Assembly (NCBI GenBank): GCA_008680965.1
Contig: NAKE01000001.1
Location: forward strand, 744,001 to 808,000
Reading direction: 5' to 3'
DNA length: 64,000 nucleotides
Origin: Collinsella aerofaciens
Lineage (GTDB): Bacteria > Actinomycetota > Coriobacteriia > Coriobacteriales > Coriobacteriaceae
In this document: positions 42,832-50,571 of the stretch, one piece after another
Layout of the letters: every line of letters starts with the position of its first letter
Numbering within the stretch: position 1 is the stretch's first letter
Translations under genes and position numbers: made by a program
Notes under the pieces: generated by a model
The model's database searches: none
What the model was told of the DNA's origin: nothing
The model's input: only the letters and a program-made list of their open reading frames with translations

Positions 42832-43971
42832 TTACTGCACATCAAACTCCACGCGATCGAGCTCGGGCACATTGAGGTCGATGAGCTTGCGGGCTACACG
42901 GCGGTCGTGTGCCCCAAGCGCTTCGCTTGTCGTCACATGGGCGACAACCTCGCGCTCGACAAGGCCCTCCTCCTCGCCTTCGGTGGCCGAGGTCTCGACG
43001 GCAACGGTGTAATCCTTAAAGCCCGGCAGCACCGCGGCAAGCTCGCGCGTGGTTTCGGTGACGCCATAGCCGTCCTGCACGCCGGCCTGCGCCGAGCCAA
43101 TGGATCCCGCGGTCATAACGATGCAGGGGATGGCAAAGATCACCGTGCCCACGATGATGCGGCGGCGCACCTTGTGTGACAGCTCATCGACCTCGGCGTT
43201 TTCCTCGGCGGTCACAATGCCGTCGCCGTTGAGGTCGCGCTTGAGCGGCACGCGCAAAAGAAGCAGCACGGCTTCGGCAGCCAGTGCGATAAAGACCACG
43301 TTGATGCCAAACTCGTAGAGGGCTGAAAGAAACAGCGACCCGCTTGCGATGGCGATGCCATAGCCCGCCGCGCACAGGGGCGGCATGAGCGCGGTCGCCA
43401 CGGCCACGCCGGCGATGAGCGTGGCGGGTTCCTGGTCGCGCGAGTTGCCCAGTCCGCCCGCAAAGCCGCCCGCGAGCGCGACGGCAAGGTCCCACACAGT
43501 CGGTGTCGAGTTGTCGATGATGGCGGCCGTGGTGGTGCCAAGGGGCGAGAGCTTAAAGTACAGCGTGGACGTGATTAGACAAAAGACCATCTGCAGCGCG
43601 AGGCCGGCAATTGCCTCGACGGCAATCTCGCGGTCGAGCGTGGCGATGCCGTATGCCATGGCAAGGACCGAGCCCATGAGCGGACAGATGAGCATGGCGC
43701 CCACGATGGCAATGTCCGAGTCGATATCGAGGCCGATGCTCGCGATCAACATGGCAATGATCAGGATGCATAAGTGTGAGCCAGTCAGTCGCGCCCCGTT
43801 TACAAAGCGCTTGCGAATCACGTGATAGGGCGCGCGTCCCTCGCGTATGTTGAACGCCTGCTTAAGGAAACGGGTGGCATTCTCCATGGCCTCGCTGTGT
43901 GCAGGGCGTATACCGTGACGACGATGATGACGCTCGCGCAGCCGCTTGATCTGTTGTTTGTCGAGTTCCAT
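42832..43971 (-). CDS. DUF389 (TIGR00341-type) membrane protein with EF-hand loop
   Basis: A 379-residue membrane protein with about six hydrophobic segments and the DUF389 blocks AIVGAMLICPLMG, GLGNSRDQEPATLIAGVAVATALMPPLCAAGYG. Function unknown in the family. The loop after the last clear helix of the core contains DLNGDGIVTAEE (246-257), a complete EF-hand calcium pattern (D246, N248, D250, I252, T254, E257). A further helix and a soluble C-terminal domain of about 100 residues follow. Single gene. Confidence 0.85.
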   Translation of the reverse strand: MELDKQQIKRLRERHHRRHGIRPAHSEAMENATRFLKQAFNIREGRAPYHVIRKRFVNGARLTGSHLCILIIAMLIASIGLDIDSDIAIVGAMLICPLMGSVLAMAYGIATLDREIAVEAIAGLALQMVFCLITSTLYFKLSPLGTTTAAIIDNSTPTVWDLAVALAGGFAGGLGNSRDQEPATLIAGVAVATALMPPLCAAGYGIAIASGSLFLSALYEFGINVVFIALAAEAVLLLLRVPLKRDLNGDGIVTAEENAEVDELSHKVRRRIIVGTVIFAIPCIVMTAGSIGSAQAGVQDGYGVTETTRELAAVLPGFKDYTVAVETSATEGEEEGLVEREVVAHVTTSEALGAHDRRVARKLIDLNVPELDRVEFDVQ

Positions 43972-44130
43972 GCTTACCTCGTTTAGCTTCTGAGCCGCTT
44001 CTTGCGTCTGTCGTCTTTACTCTACACCGCGTTAGGCGAGGTGTCAGACAAGGTTTGTTTGACCTGGAAGTCAGGACAATCGACATGGCTAAAACGCCGT
44101 GAGGATCATAAGAGTCAAATAGACAAAAAA

Positions 44131-44161
44131 GCGCGGGGCCGGTTTGATTCCGACCCCGCGC
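44131..44161 (-). terminator. Terminator of the OPT transporter gene
   Basis: On the minus strand GCGCGGGGTCGG pairs with CCGGCCCCGCGC (one mismatch), followed by TTTTTT (44130-44125). Confidence 0.88.
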
Positions 44162-44187
44162 TCTGCGCTGGTGCGTTGTTGTTCGGC

Positions 44188-45891
44188 CTACCCCAGCAGG
44201 CTCAGACCAACAGAGACAAACGCCAGGATAACGCCGACGATGGACTCGCCGCCGAGCAGGCCGCTGGCAACGACCAAGCCCTGTTCCTGGAAGGCGGCGT
44301 CCTTGGCGGCCTTTTCCTCGTCAGAAAGACCAGCGGTGGCGTCGCGGTGGGCGGACCACTTGTCGTAGGCGAGCTTGACGCAGGAGCCCAGGAATGCCGT
44401 GAGTGACATGTAGAACGGCAGGTACACGCCCAGGCCGATCATCATGGCCGGAATGCCGAGCCAGTACATGACGATGCCGGCGATAAAGCCGCCAACGAAC
44501 CACGGCGCGCTCGGGATGCCCGAGACCATGGTAGCGACAACGCTTGCCTGCGCGGCAACAAAGCTCTTGTCGGGGCCAAAGGCGTCCGGGCCATAGGCGG
44601 TGACGAGCGCGACCATGACGGCTGCGGCGACCAGGGCGCCCACGATGCCGCCAATGGCTTGGCCGATCCACTGCGCACGCGGGTTGGTGCCCAGCACGGC
44701 GCCAGCCTTAAAGTCGTTCATGACGTCGCCCGCAAGGCCGCACGCTACGGCCACGATGCCGGCGATAAAGAACAGCTTGACCTGAGCGAGCTGCGCGAAG
44801 GCGGCAACGATGAGCATGACGATGAGGCCAAAGATCTCCATGGGGTCGATGCCCGTCTGGCCGCAGCTCTGCGCGCTCATGATGGTGGTGACAAAGGTGA
44901 ACAGCGTGACGATGACGGCCGGAACGGGGCCAAGGTCAAGCACGATGGCGATGATCACGGCGATGGCGGCAGCGCCCAGGCCGATGATACCGGCGTCGAG
45001 CTTGAGGGAGCCCGAGATGAGCGACTGCTCGTCGGTGTCGGTGGAGCTGTCGGCGGCAAGACCGCGGACGATGCCGGCGACCTGCGGCAGGATGTCCTTG
45101 AGGACGACGGCGACGCCAAAGCCCATCATGAGGCCCATGCCCAGGGACTTGACGATGCCCTGCGCAGTCACAACGTCGAACAGACCGGCAGCGGTGCCGC
45201 CCACGATGATGCCAAAGTTGCCCAGCAGGGCACCGGCAAACCAGAAGGCGACGGGGGCGAATCCCACGAGGAAGCCGACGGAGAGCAGCATGGGCGAGTT
45301 GTAGATGCCAAAGGTCACGCCGGGGATGTTGAGCGTGCATAGCATGCTGGGCACCACGCCCAGAGCGTCGCGAAGCACGCTGTAGATGCCTGCGATGGCC
45401 ATAGAGCCAAAGAGCTGCTTGCCGGTCTTGCCGCCGGCCTCGGTGGCGCGCAGTGTCTGAGCTGCGGCATTGCCGGTGGGAAACTCCAGCGCGGCGTCCA
45501 CGATAAAGTGGCGGTGGATGAGCGCCGTTGCCAGCAGGCCCAAGATGGTGCCGGCGAGTGCCACGATAAACATGTCGAGCCAGCTGATCTGGTCGGCATA
45601 GCCCAGCATCCAGGCGCCCGGGATGGTAAACGCCAGGCCGCCGGCGACCATGGCGCCCGCGGACATGATGGTGTGGGTGACGTTGGCCTCGTTGAGGCTG
45701 GCGTCACCCATGAGCTTCAGGAAGAACAGCGAGATGACGGCAGCGAAAATAATCGGCCAGGGGAGTGCACCCATCTTGAGGGCCGTGTAGGCCGAGCTTG
45801 CCGTGATGATCACGCAGCCAAGGACGCCGATGACGACGCCGCGCAGCGTGAGTTGCCCGCGCATCGAAGCGCGGTTCGAGGGATTGCTCAT
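44188..45891 (-). CDS. OPT-family oligopeptide transporter
   Basis: A 567-residue protein with about fourteen hydrophobic segments. The OPT style is visible in LRGVVIGVLGCVIITASSAYTALKMGALPWPIIFAAVIS and the FPTGNAAAQTLRATEAGGKTGKQL block. It would import small peptides (or metal chelates, as in the YSL branch) by proton coupling. Single gene with its own terminator. Bases 45892-46083 hold its promoter and that of coaX, which is divergent. Confidence 0.9.
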   Translation of the reverse strand: MSNPSNRASMRGQLTLRGVVIGVLGCVIITASSAYTALKMGALPWPIIFAAVISLFFLKLMGDASLNEANVTHTIMSAGAMVAGGLAFTIPGAWMLGYADQISWLDMFIVALAGTILGLLATALIHRHFIVDAALEFPTGNAAAQTLRATEAGGKTGKQLFGSMAIAGIYSVLRDALGVVPSMLCTLNIPGVTFGIYNSPMLLSVGFLVGFAPVAFWFAGALLGNFGIIVGGTAAGLFDVVTAQGIVKSLGMGLMMGFGVAVVLKDILPQVAGIVRGLAADSSTDTDEQSLISGSLKLDAGIIGLGAAAIAVIIAIVLDLGPVPAVIVTLFTFVTTIMSAQSCGQTGIDPMEIFGLIVMLIVAAFAQLAQVKLFFIAGIVAVACGLAGDVMNDFKAGAVLGTNPRAQWIGQAIGGIVGALVAAAVMVALVTAYGPDAFGPDKSFVAAQASVVATMVSGIPSAPWFVGGFIAGIVMYWLGIPAMMIGLGVYLPFYMSLTAFLGSCVKLAYDKWSAHRDATAGLSDEEKAAKDAAFQEQGLVVASGLLGGESIVGVILAFVSVGLSLLG

Positions 45892-46083
45892 ATAAAACTC
45901 CTTTGCGTATATCCGCTTCCCCCGGGAGCGCCGTTACGGATACGGCGCGGGAAGTCGGGTTACCAAGGGCCGCCGTGTGAGCTCGCAAACGACCGCGCAC
46001 CAGTATAGCCGCAAGCTAGTCATTTTGGGATGACTGGTTTAGGTAGGCGATATACTGCTGGGCAGACGAAAGGAGCGCCGACG

Positions 46084-46935
46084 ATGCTTGATGGGTGCGC
46101 ATATATATTGACGGTCGACGTGGGCAACACGTTCATTCGCTTTGGCCTGTTTGCAGAGGACTCGGCCGCGGCGCAGGAATGTCCGCTTGCGACATGCGAG
46201 ATCACGACGCCGTCGAGCATTACGGCCGACGAAGCGCGCATGCGACTTGTGCAGGTCATGGGCGCGCTCGCCGCCGATGCAGGTGTGCCCGGGGTGCTTG
46301 CACCCGCCGCGGCCGTGCTGAGCTGTGTAGTCCCGGCGCTCGAGCGCCCTTGGAAGACGGCGCTTTCCCGCACCTGCACGGGGCGCGTGCTCACCGTGGG
46401 GCCGGGACTTAAGACCGGCATGCCTGTGCACTACGATGACCCGGCCGAGATCGGTCCCGACCGCATCGCCGACGCCGTGGCGGCCCGTGCCGTCTACGGC
46501 TCTCCGTGCATCGTGATCGACCTGGGCACTACGACCAATATTGAGGTCATCGACGCGCGCGGTACCTTTGTCGGCGGCGTCATCGCGCCGGGTCTGGCGC
46601 TCGGCGCCCGCTCGCTCTCGGCTGCTGCGGCACGCCTGCCGCAGGTCGAGCCCTCGGCACCCACACATGTAATCGGCCGCAACACGCGCGAGGCCATGCG
46701 TTCGGGCGTGGTTCTGGGCGAGGTGGCACGCATCGACGGCATGCTCGACATGGTGCTTGCCGAGATGCGCGCGACCAAGGCCGCGGGGGAGGGCAATGTA
46801 CCCATCGTCATTACCGGCGACGATGCCGAGGCACTTGCGGCGCTGGTCGGCCATAGCCTGACGGTCGATGACGCGCTGACGCTGCGGGGTCTCGCCGAGC
46901 TCTACCGCATCAATCAAAAGCCTCGTCGCGCATAA
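46084..46935 (+). CDS. coaX: Type III pantothenate kinase
   Basis: The first step of coenzyme A synthesis: phosphorylation of pantothenate, in the ASKHA fold. The 283-residue protein has phosphate loop DVGNTFIRFG (12-21), GPGLKTGMPVHYDDPAEIGPDRIADAVAA and DLGTTTNIEVID. ATG 46084 follows AAAGGAG; the frame open from 46030 is an extension. A dCMP deaminase gene follows 87 bases downstream, probably with its own promoter. Confidence 0.92.
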   Translation: MLDGCAYILTVDVGNTFIRFGLFAEDSAAAQECPLATCEITTPSSITADEARMRLVQVMGALAADAGVPGVLAPAAAVLSCVVPALERPWKTALSRTCTGRVLTVGPGLKTGMPVHYDDPAEIGPDRIADAVAARAVYGSPCIVIDLGTTTNIEVIDARGTFVGGVIAPGLALGARSLSAAAARLPQVEPSAPTHVIGRNTREAMRSGVVLGEVARIDGMLDMVLAEMRATKAAGEGNVPIVITGDDAEALAALVGHSLTVDDALTLRGLAELYRINQKPRRA

Positions 46936-47022
46936 AGCCGAGGACATCGGTGGGAGAGGAAACAGCCCCACCTTTCACCTGCTACAATGGGTCAAATTAT
47001 TGCGATTACGGAGGTGTCTGCC

Positions 47023-47547
47023 ATGTCGGACGATCTTCATCAAACTTCGTCAGGCAAGCGCCTGGACGTCATTAGCTGGGACGAGTTCTTTATGAGCGTG
47101 GCCATCGCCGCGCAGCGCCGCAGTAAGGACCCCAACACGCAGGTGGGCGCGTGCATCGCCAGCACCAACCACCGCATCCTTTCGGTGGGCTACAACGGTA
47201 CGCCCTCGGCGCTCAACGACGACTTTTTCCCGTGGGGCACGAGCGACGACCCGTTGCAGGACAAGCACAACTACGTGGTGCATGCCGAGGCAAACGCCGT
47301 GCTCAACTACCGTGGCTCGCTCAAAGATCTTGAGGGTTCCACGGTCTACGTCACGCTGTTCCCGTGCCACGACTGCGCCAAGATTTTGGCGCAGGTGGGC
47401 GTGGGCGAGGTTGTCTACCTGGACAACAAGTACGCCGACACCGATGACGGACGCATCAGCCGCCGCATCCTCGACTCCTGCGGCATTAGCTACCGCCAGG
47501 TTATCGTCGATGTTCACATCGGCACCGAGGGGCAGGCTCAGCAGTAG
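47023..47547 (+). CDS. dCMP deaminase family protein
   Basis: A 174-residue zinc deaminase that converts dCMP to dUMP for thymidylate synthesis. Zinc ligands: H87 with catalytic E89 (VVHAEANAVL), C115 and C118 (FPCHDCAK). ATG 47023 follows CGGAGGTG. It matches the ComEB/dCMP deaminase family in length and pattern. An IS110 element has inserted about 30 bases downstream. Confidence 0.9.
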   Translation: MSDDLHQTSSGKRLDVISWDEFFMSVAIAAQRRSKDPNTQVGACIASTNHRILSVGYNGTPSALNDDFFPWGTSDDPLQDKHNYVVHAEANAVLNYRGSLKDLEGSTVYVTLFPCHDCAKILAQVGVGEVVYLDNKYADTDDGRISRRILDSCGISYRQVIVDVHIGTEGQAQQ

Positions 47548-47698
47548 CGCGTGGCAACGCCAGCTGGCAACAGACGATATGAGCAGGACATAAAAACATT
47601 GAGAGCCCCTGCTGCATGAAAGACCGCGGATTAGGCCGACAATGGTGAGTGTCTAATCCAACCGTGGCGGCCACGCCGCATTCATGGAAGGGGCTCCC

Positions 47699-48811
47699 AT
47701 GCTCGATACTACCACCTTCATCGGCCTCGACGTCCACGCCCGCTCGATAAAGGCCGTCTCCCTCGACGTCATGACCGGGGAGGTACGTGCCGCGACCTTC
47801 GGCTACGACGCCGGCGCCGTCGCGGAGTGGGTCCGCTCCGTGGACCCCAGGGCCAGGTGCGTGTACGAGTCCGGGGTCACGGGCTTCGACCTGCAGAAGA
47901 GGCTTTCCGGCCTGGGGGTCGACTGCGTGGTCGGCGCCGTCTCGAAGATGATCAAGCCCAGCGCGGACAGGCGCAGGAAGAACGACCGCAACGACGCCGA
48001 GTTCCTCGCCCGCATGCTGTCGGTCGGCAACGTGGTCGAGGTGTGGGTCCCCGACGACGAGTGCGAGGCCGCCCGCGACCTGACCAGGGCGCTCGAGGAC
48101 GCGAGGGACGACCTCTCGCGCTCGAAGCAGCGGCTCTCCAAGTTCCTGCTCAGGCACGGGCTCGCCTTCGACGAGAGGACGCCCACCGGCCGCAGGAAGG
48201 GCAACTGGACCCGGGCACACTGGTCCTGGATCGAGTCGATAAGGTTCGCGGAGAGGGCCGACAACGACGTGCTCGCCTACTACGTCGACGCGGTCAGGCG
48301 GGCGGCGGAGGAGAAGGCGAGGCTCGAGGGGCTCGTCGAGGCCGAGGCCCGCAAGCCCAGGTGGAGGAGGAGGGTCGACTCCCTCCGCTGCCTCAAGGGC
48401 GTAGACACCGCGTCCGCCGCCGACCTCGTGTTCGAGGCCGGCGAGTTCTCGAGGTTCAGGAATGCCCGCTCGTTCGCGGCGTGGGTCGGCCTGACGCCCT
48501 CCGAGCACTCCAGCGGGGAGAGCGACCGCAGGGGCGCGATCACCAAGGCTGGCAACAAGCACCTGAGGAAGACGCTGGTCGAGGCCGCGTGGCACTACCT
48601 GACGTGCTCGGGGCGGCCGAAGGACCTCGCCAAGGACCAGGCCTCGGACCGGGGCGCCCGGAGGCATGCCGCCAAGGGCGTGCGGAGGCTGGCCGAGAGG
48701 CGGGAGGCGCTGCTCGCGCGCGGGGTCCACGGCAACAAGGCGAACGTGGCCACGGCGCGCGAGCTCGCCTGCTGGGTATGGGCGGTCGGCCTCATGGCCG
48801 AGGAGGCGTAG
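47699..48811 (+). CDS. IS110-family transposase (DEDD recombinase)
   Basis: A 370-residue protein: an N-terminal RuvC-like DEDD domain with D11 in GLDVHARS, Glu in VYESGVTG and DRNDAEFLARM. The C-terminal Tnp_20 domain shows LKGVDTASAADLVFEAGEFSRF, GLTPSEHSSGES and ITKAGNKHLRKTLVEAAWH with the conserved Ser. ATG 47699 follows GGAAGGGG; the in-frame ATG 47684 has no ribosome site. These enzymes act with an element-encoded bridge RNA. It appears intact. Confidence 0.92.
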   Translation: MLDTTTFIGLDVHARSIKAVSLDVMTGEVRAATFGYDAGAVAEWVRSVDPRARCVYESGVTGFDLQKRLSGLGVDCVVGAVSKMIKPSADRRRKNDRNDAEFLARMLSVGNVVEVWVPDDECEAARDLTRALEDARDDLSRSKQRLSKFLLRHGLAFDERTPTGRRKGNWTRAHWSWIESIRFAERADNDVLAYYVDAVRRAAEEKARLEGLVEAEARKPRWRRRVDSLRCLKGVDTASAADLVFEAGEFSRFRNARSFAAWVGLTPSEHSSGESDRRGAITKAGNKHLRKTLVEAAWHYLTCSGRPKDLAKDQASDRGARRHAAKGVRRLAERREALLARGVHGNKANVATARELACWVWAVGLMAEEA

Positions 48812-49115
48812 GGGGGGCGGTCCCCCGCACATAAGCCGATCACCCCGGAAGCGGTTCGATCCGAAGCCGTTGAGGCGAACCTCAGGTCCCTTTTCTGCGA
48901 GCGCCCAGGGCGCCACACGCGTGCACAGACTGTCGGTTCGACGTAGAAGCCTCAGCCGTAGCAACGGATTGCCCAGCGAGAGATCGCCGCGGGCGGATAT
49001 TAAACTGCAAAGACGAGCGTCGGTAAGACACGCCGAGGTCGCCGCGGACGGGCTGATATAGGGAGAGGGCCTGACCCCATATCGTTGGGGCCAGGCCCGA
49101 TTTTGCCTCTTGACA
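48812..49115 (+). ncRNA. Candidate bridge-RNA region of the IS110-family element
   Basis: About 300 bases with no reading frame of its own lie between the transposase stop and the right inverted repeat, while the left end is only about 110 bases. In IS1111-type elements this end encodes the guide that pairs with target and donor DNA. The region has several stems, such as GGGGGGCGGTCCCCC at its start. RNA limits cannot be set by eye. The left end also has a stem (GGATTAG / CTAATCC, about 47628-47657). Confidence 0.4.
49067..49102 (+). terminator. Strong hairpin near the right end of the IS110 element
   Basis: GGGCCTGACCCC (49067-49078) pairs with GGGGCCAGGCCC (49087-49098) with one mismatch, then GATTTTG. 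It would end the element's transcript. Confidence 0.7.
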
Positions 49116-49279
49116 ATGTCCTGCTCATATTAAAAGGCAGCCAAAAGAGCCCCGTCCCAAATTGACTACTCGTGAAAGTCGCGTCTGCGCGCATGGACGG
49201 CTCGTGAGCGGGTACACGGCTGTAGTAACATAGCTTCTGTCCGCGGGCGCGCCCGCGTAATTGTGAGAAAGGAGCCCCT

Positions 49280-49558
49280 GTGGCTGTTAACGAAGAGCTG
49301 CTTAAGAAGGTTCTTGAAGAGATTCGCCCCAACCTGCAGGCCGACGGCGGCGATATGGAGTATGTGGGCGTTGACGACGAGGGCGTCGTCAAACTGGAGC
49401 TGCAGGGCGCTTGCGCCGGCTGCCCCATGAGCTCGCTGACCCTGTCCATGGGTATTGAGCGCATCCTGAAGGAGCATGTGCCCGGCGTTACACGAGTTGA
49501 GCAGGTCAATGCCTCCGGCGAGGCCGAGGACCTGTACGACGAGTACGCGCCGTTCTAA
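49280..49558 (+). CDS. NifU-like iron-sulfur scaffold domain protein
   Basis: A 92-residue stand-alone NifU C-terminal domain (Nfu type) that holds a [4Fe-4S] cluster for delivery to other proteins. C45 and C48 in GACAGCPMSS are the ligands; IRPNLQADGGDMEYVGV is the usual start. The start is GTG 49280 after GAAAGGAG. lgt follows 110 bases later, after a weak hairpin (AAATATGCGGC / GCCGCATTTG, 49603-49641). Confidence 0.92.
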   Translation: MAVNEELLKKVLEEIRPNLQADGGDMEYVGVDDEGVVKLELQGACAGCPMSSLTLSMGIERILKEHVPGVTRVEQVNASGEAEDLYDEYAPF

Positions 49559-49668
49559 GCTGCGAAAGCTGCGGACGGCATACTCCGCATAGACGTTACG
49601 CCCAAATATGCGGCTGCGAGCGCAAGGCCCGCGGCCGCATTTGGTATGTAGGGAGTAGGAGGGTCGAC

Positions 49669-50490
49669 ATGCTCAACGACTTCTACCATATGCTTGATCC
49701 CGTCGCGATTTCGGCGGGGCCTATCACGATTTACTGGTATGGTCTGGCCTATGTGGTCGGCGCCCTGCTCACGGCGGTCGTCATGTACCGCACGCAGCGT
49801 CGCTGGGGCTTTAACATCACGATTGACGACCTGACGAGTGTCGTGGTCGGCGTGGTTTTTGGCCTCATTATCGGTGCGCGTCTGTTCTACGTCGTCTTTT
49901 ACGGTGATGGCTACTACTGGGCGCACCCGCTCGAAATCTTTGCCACCAACGAGGGCGGCATGAGCTTCCATGGCGGTTTGGTGGGCGGCATTATCGGCGG
50001 CATCATCGTGTGCCGCATGTATAAGCTCGATGCATGGACTTTGGCAGACCTTGCCGTCATAGGCGCGCCGCTGGCCTTGTGCCTGGGTCGTTGTGCCAAC
50101 TTTGTCAACGGTGAGCTGTGGGGCAAGCCGACCGATCTGCCTTGGGGTGTGGTCTTTGGCGGGACTGCGGGCGATATGCCGCGTCACCCCTCCCAACTCT
50201 ACGAGGCATTTCTTGAGGGCATCGTGCTCTTCTGCATTCTTCAGGTGCTCAGCCGTAAAAAGCCGCTGCTGCCCCAGGGTACGTTTATGGGTGTGTTCGT
50301 GATGGGATACGGCATCGTCCGCTTCCTCGTCGAGTTCGTGCGCGTGCCCGACGCCCAGCTTGGCTATCTGCTGGGCGGCGTCATCACGATGGGTCAGCTG
50401 CTGAGCCTTCCGCTCGTTATTGCGGGCCTGGCGCTCGTCATCTTTGCCCGACACTGCAATCGCCCCCAGCGCATCTACCTCGACGCCTAA
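49669..50490 (+). CDS. lgt: Prolipoprotein diacylglyceryl transferase
   Basis: Transfers diacylglycerol from phosphatidylglycerol to the lipobox Cys of prolipoproteins, in the cytoplasmic membrane. The 273-residue protein has about seven helices with MSFHGGLVGG (catalytic His), the signature GRCANFVNGELWG and RHPSQLYEAFLEG. ATG 49669 follows GTAGGAGGG. It would process the lipoproteins of this window, such as the 17290-18285 binding protein. Confidence 0.94.
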   Translation: MLNDFYHMLDPVAISAGPITIYWYGLAYVVGALLTAVVMYRTQRRWGFNITIDDLTSVVVGVVFGLIIGARLFYVVFYGDGYYWAHPLEIFATNEGGMSFHGGLVGGIIGGIIVCRMYKLDAWTLADLAVIGAPLALCLGRCANFVNGELWGKPTDLPWGVVFGGTAGDMPRHPSQLYEAFLEGIVLFCILQVLSRKKPLLPQGTFMGVFVMGYGIVRFLVEFVRVPDAQLGYLLGGVITMGQLLSLPLVIAGLALVIFARHCNRPQRIYLDA

Positions 50491-50495
50491 CCAAG

Positions 50496-50530
50496 ACCAC
50501 CACAAAGGGGACAGGCACCTTTATGGTGGT
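50496..50530 (+). repeat. ACCACCACAAAGG hairpin element
   Basis: ACCACCACAAAGG (50496-50508) pairs with CCTTTATGGTGGT (50518-50530) with one mismatch; the loop is GGACAGGCA. The right half without the mismatch occurs at 18420-18434. It lies right after lgt and may end its transcript. Confidence 0.75.
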
Positions 50531-50571
50531 TTTGCCGAGTTTGACAGGTTTCTAGAAAGGCTCTTTGGACT

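Larger units (their letters stand above)
47577..49130 (+). mobile_element. IS110-family element (IS1111-like layout)
   Basis: ATATGAGCAGGACAT (47577-47591) is inverted at 49116-49130 (ATGTCCTGCTCATAT). Between these lie a short left end (about 110 bases), the transposase and a right non-coding end of about 300 bases. Subterminal inverted repeats and a long right end are features of the IS1111 subgroup. The repeats might instead be a host palindrome that was the target, so the exact edges are uncertain. Confidence 0.75.

Noticed and set aside
48845..48870. GGTTCGATCC resembling a tRNA T-arm
   Set aside because: No acceptor, D or anticodon arms can be placed around it, and it lies in the right end of the IS110 element.
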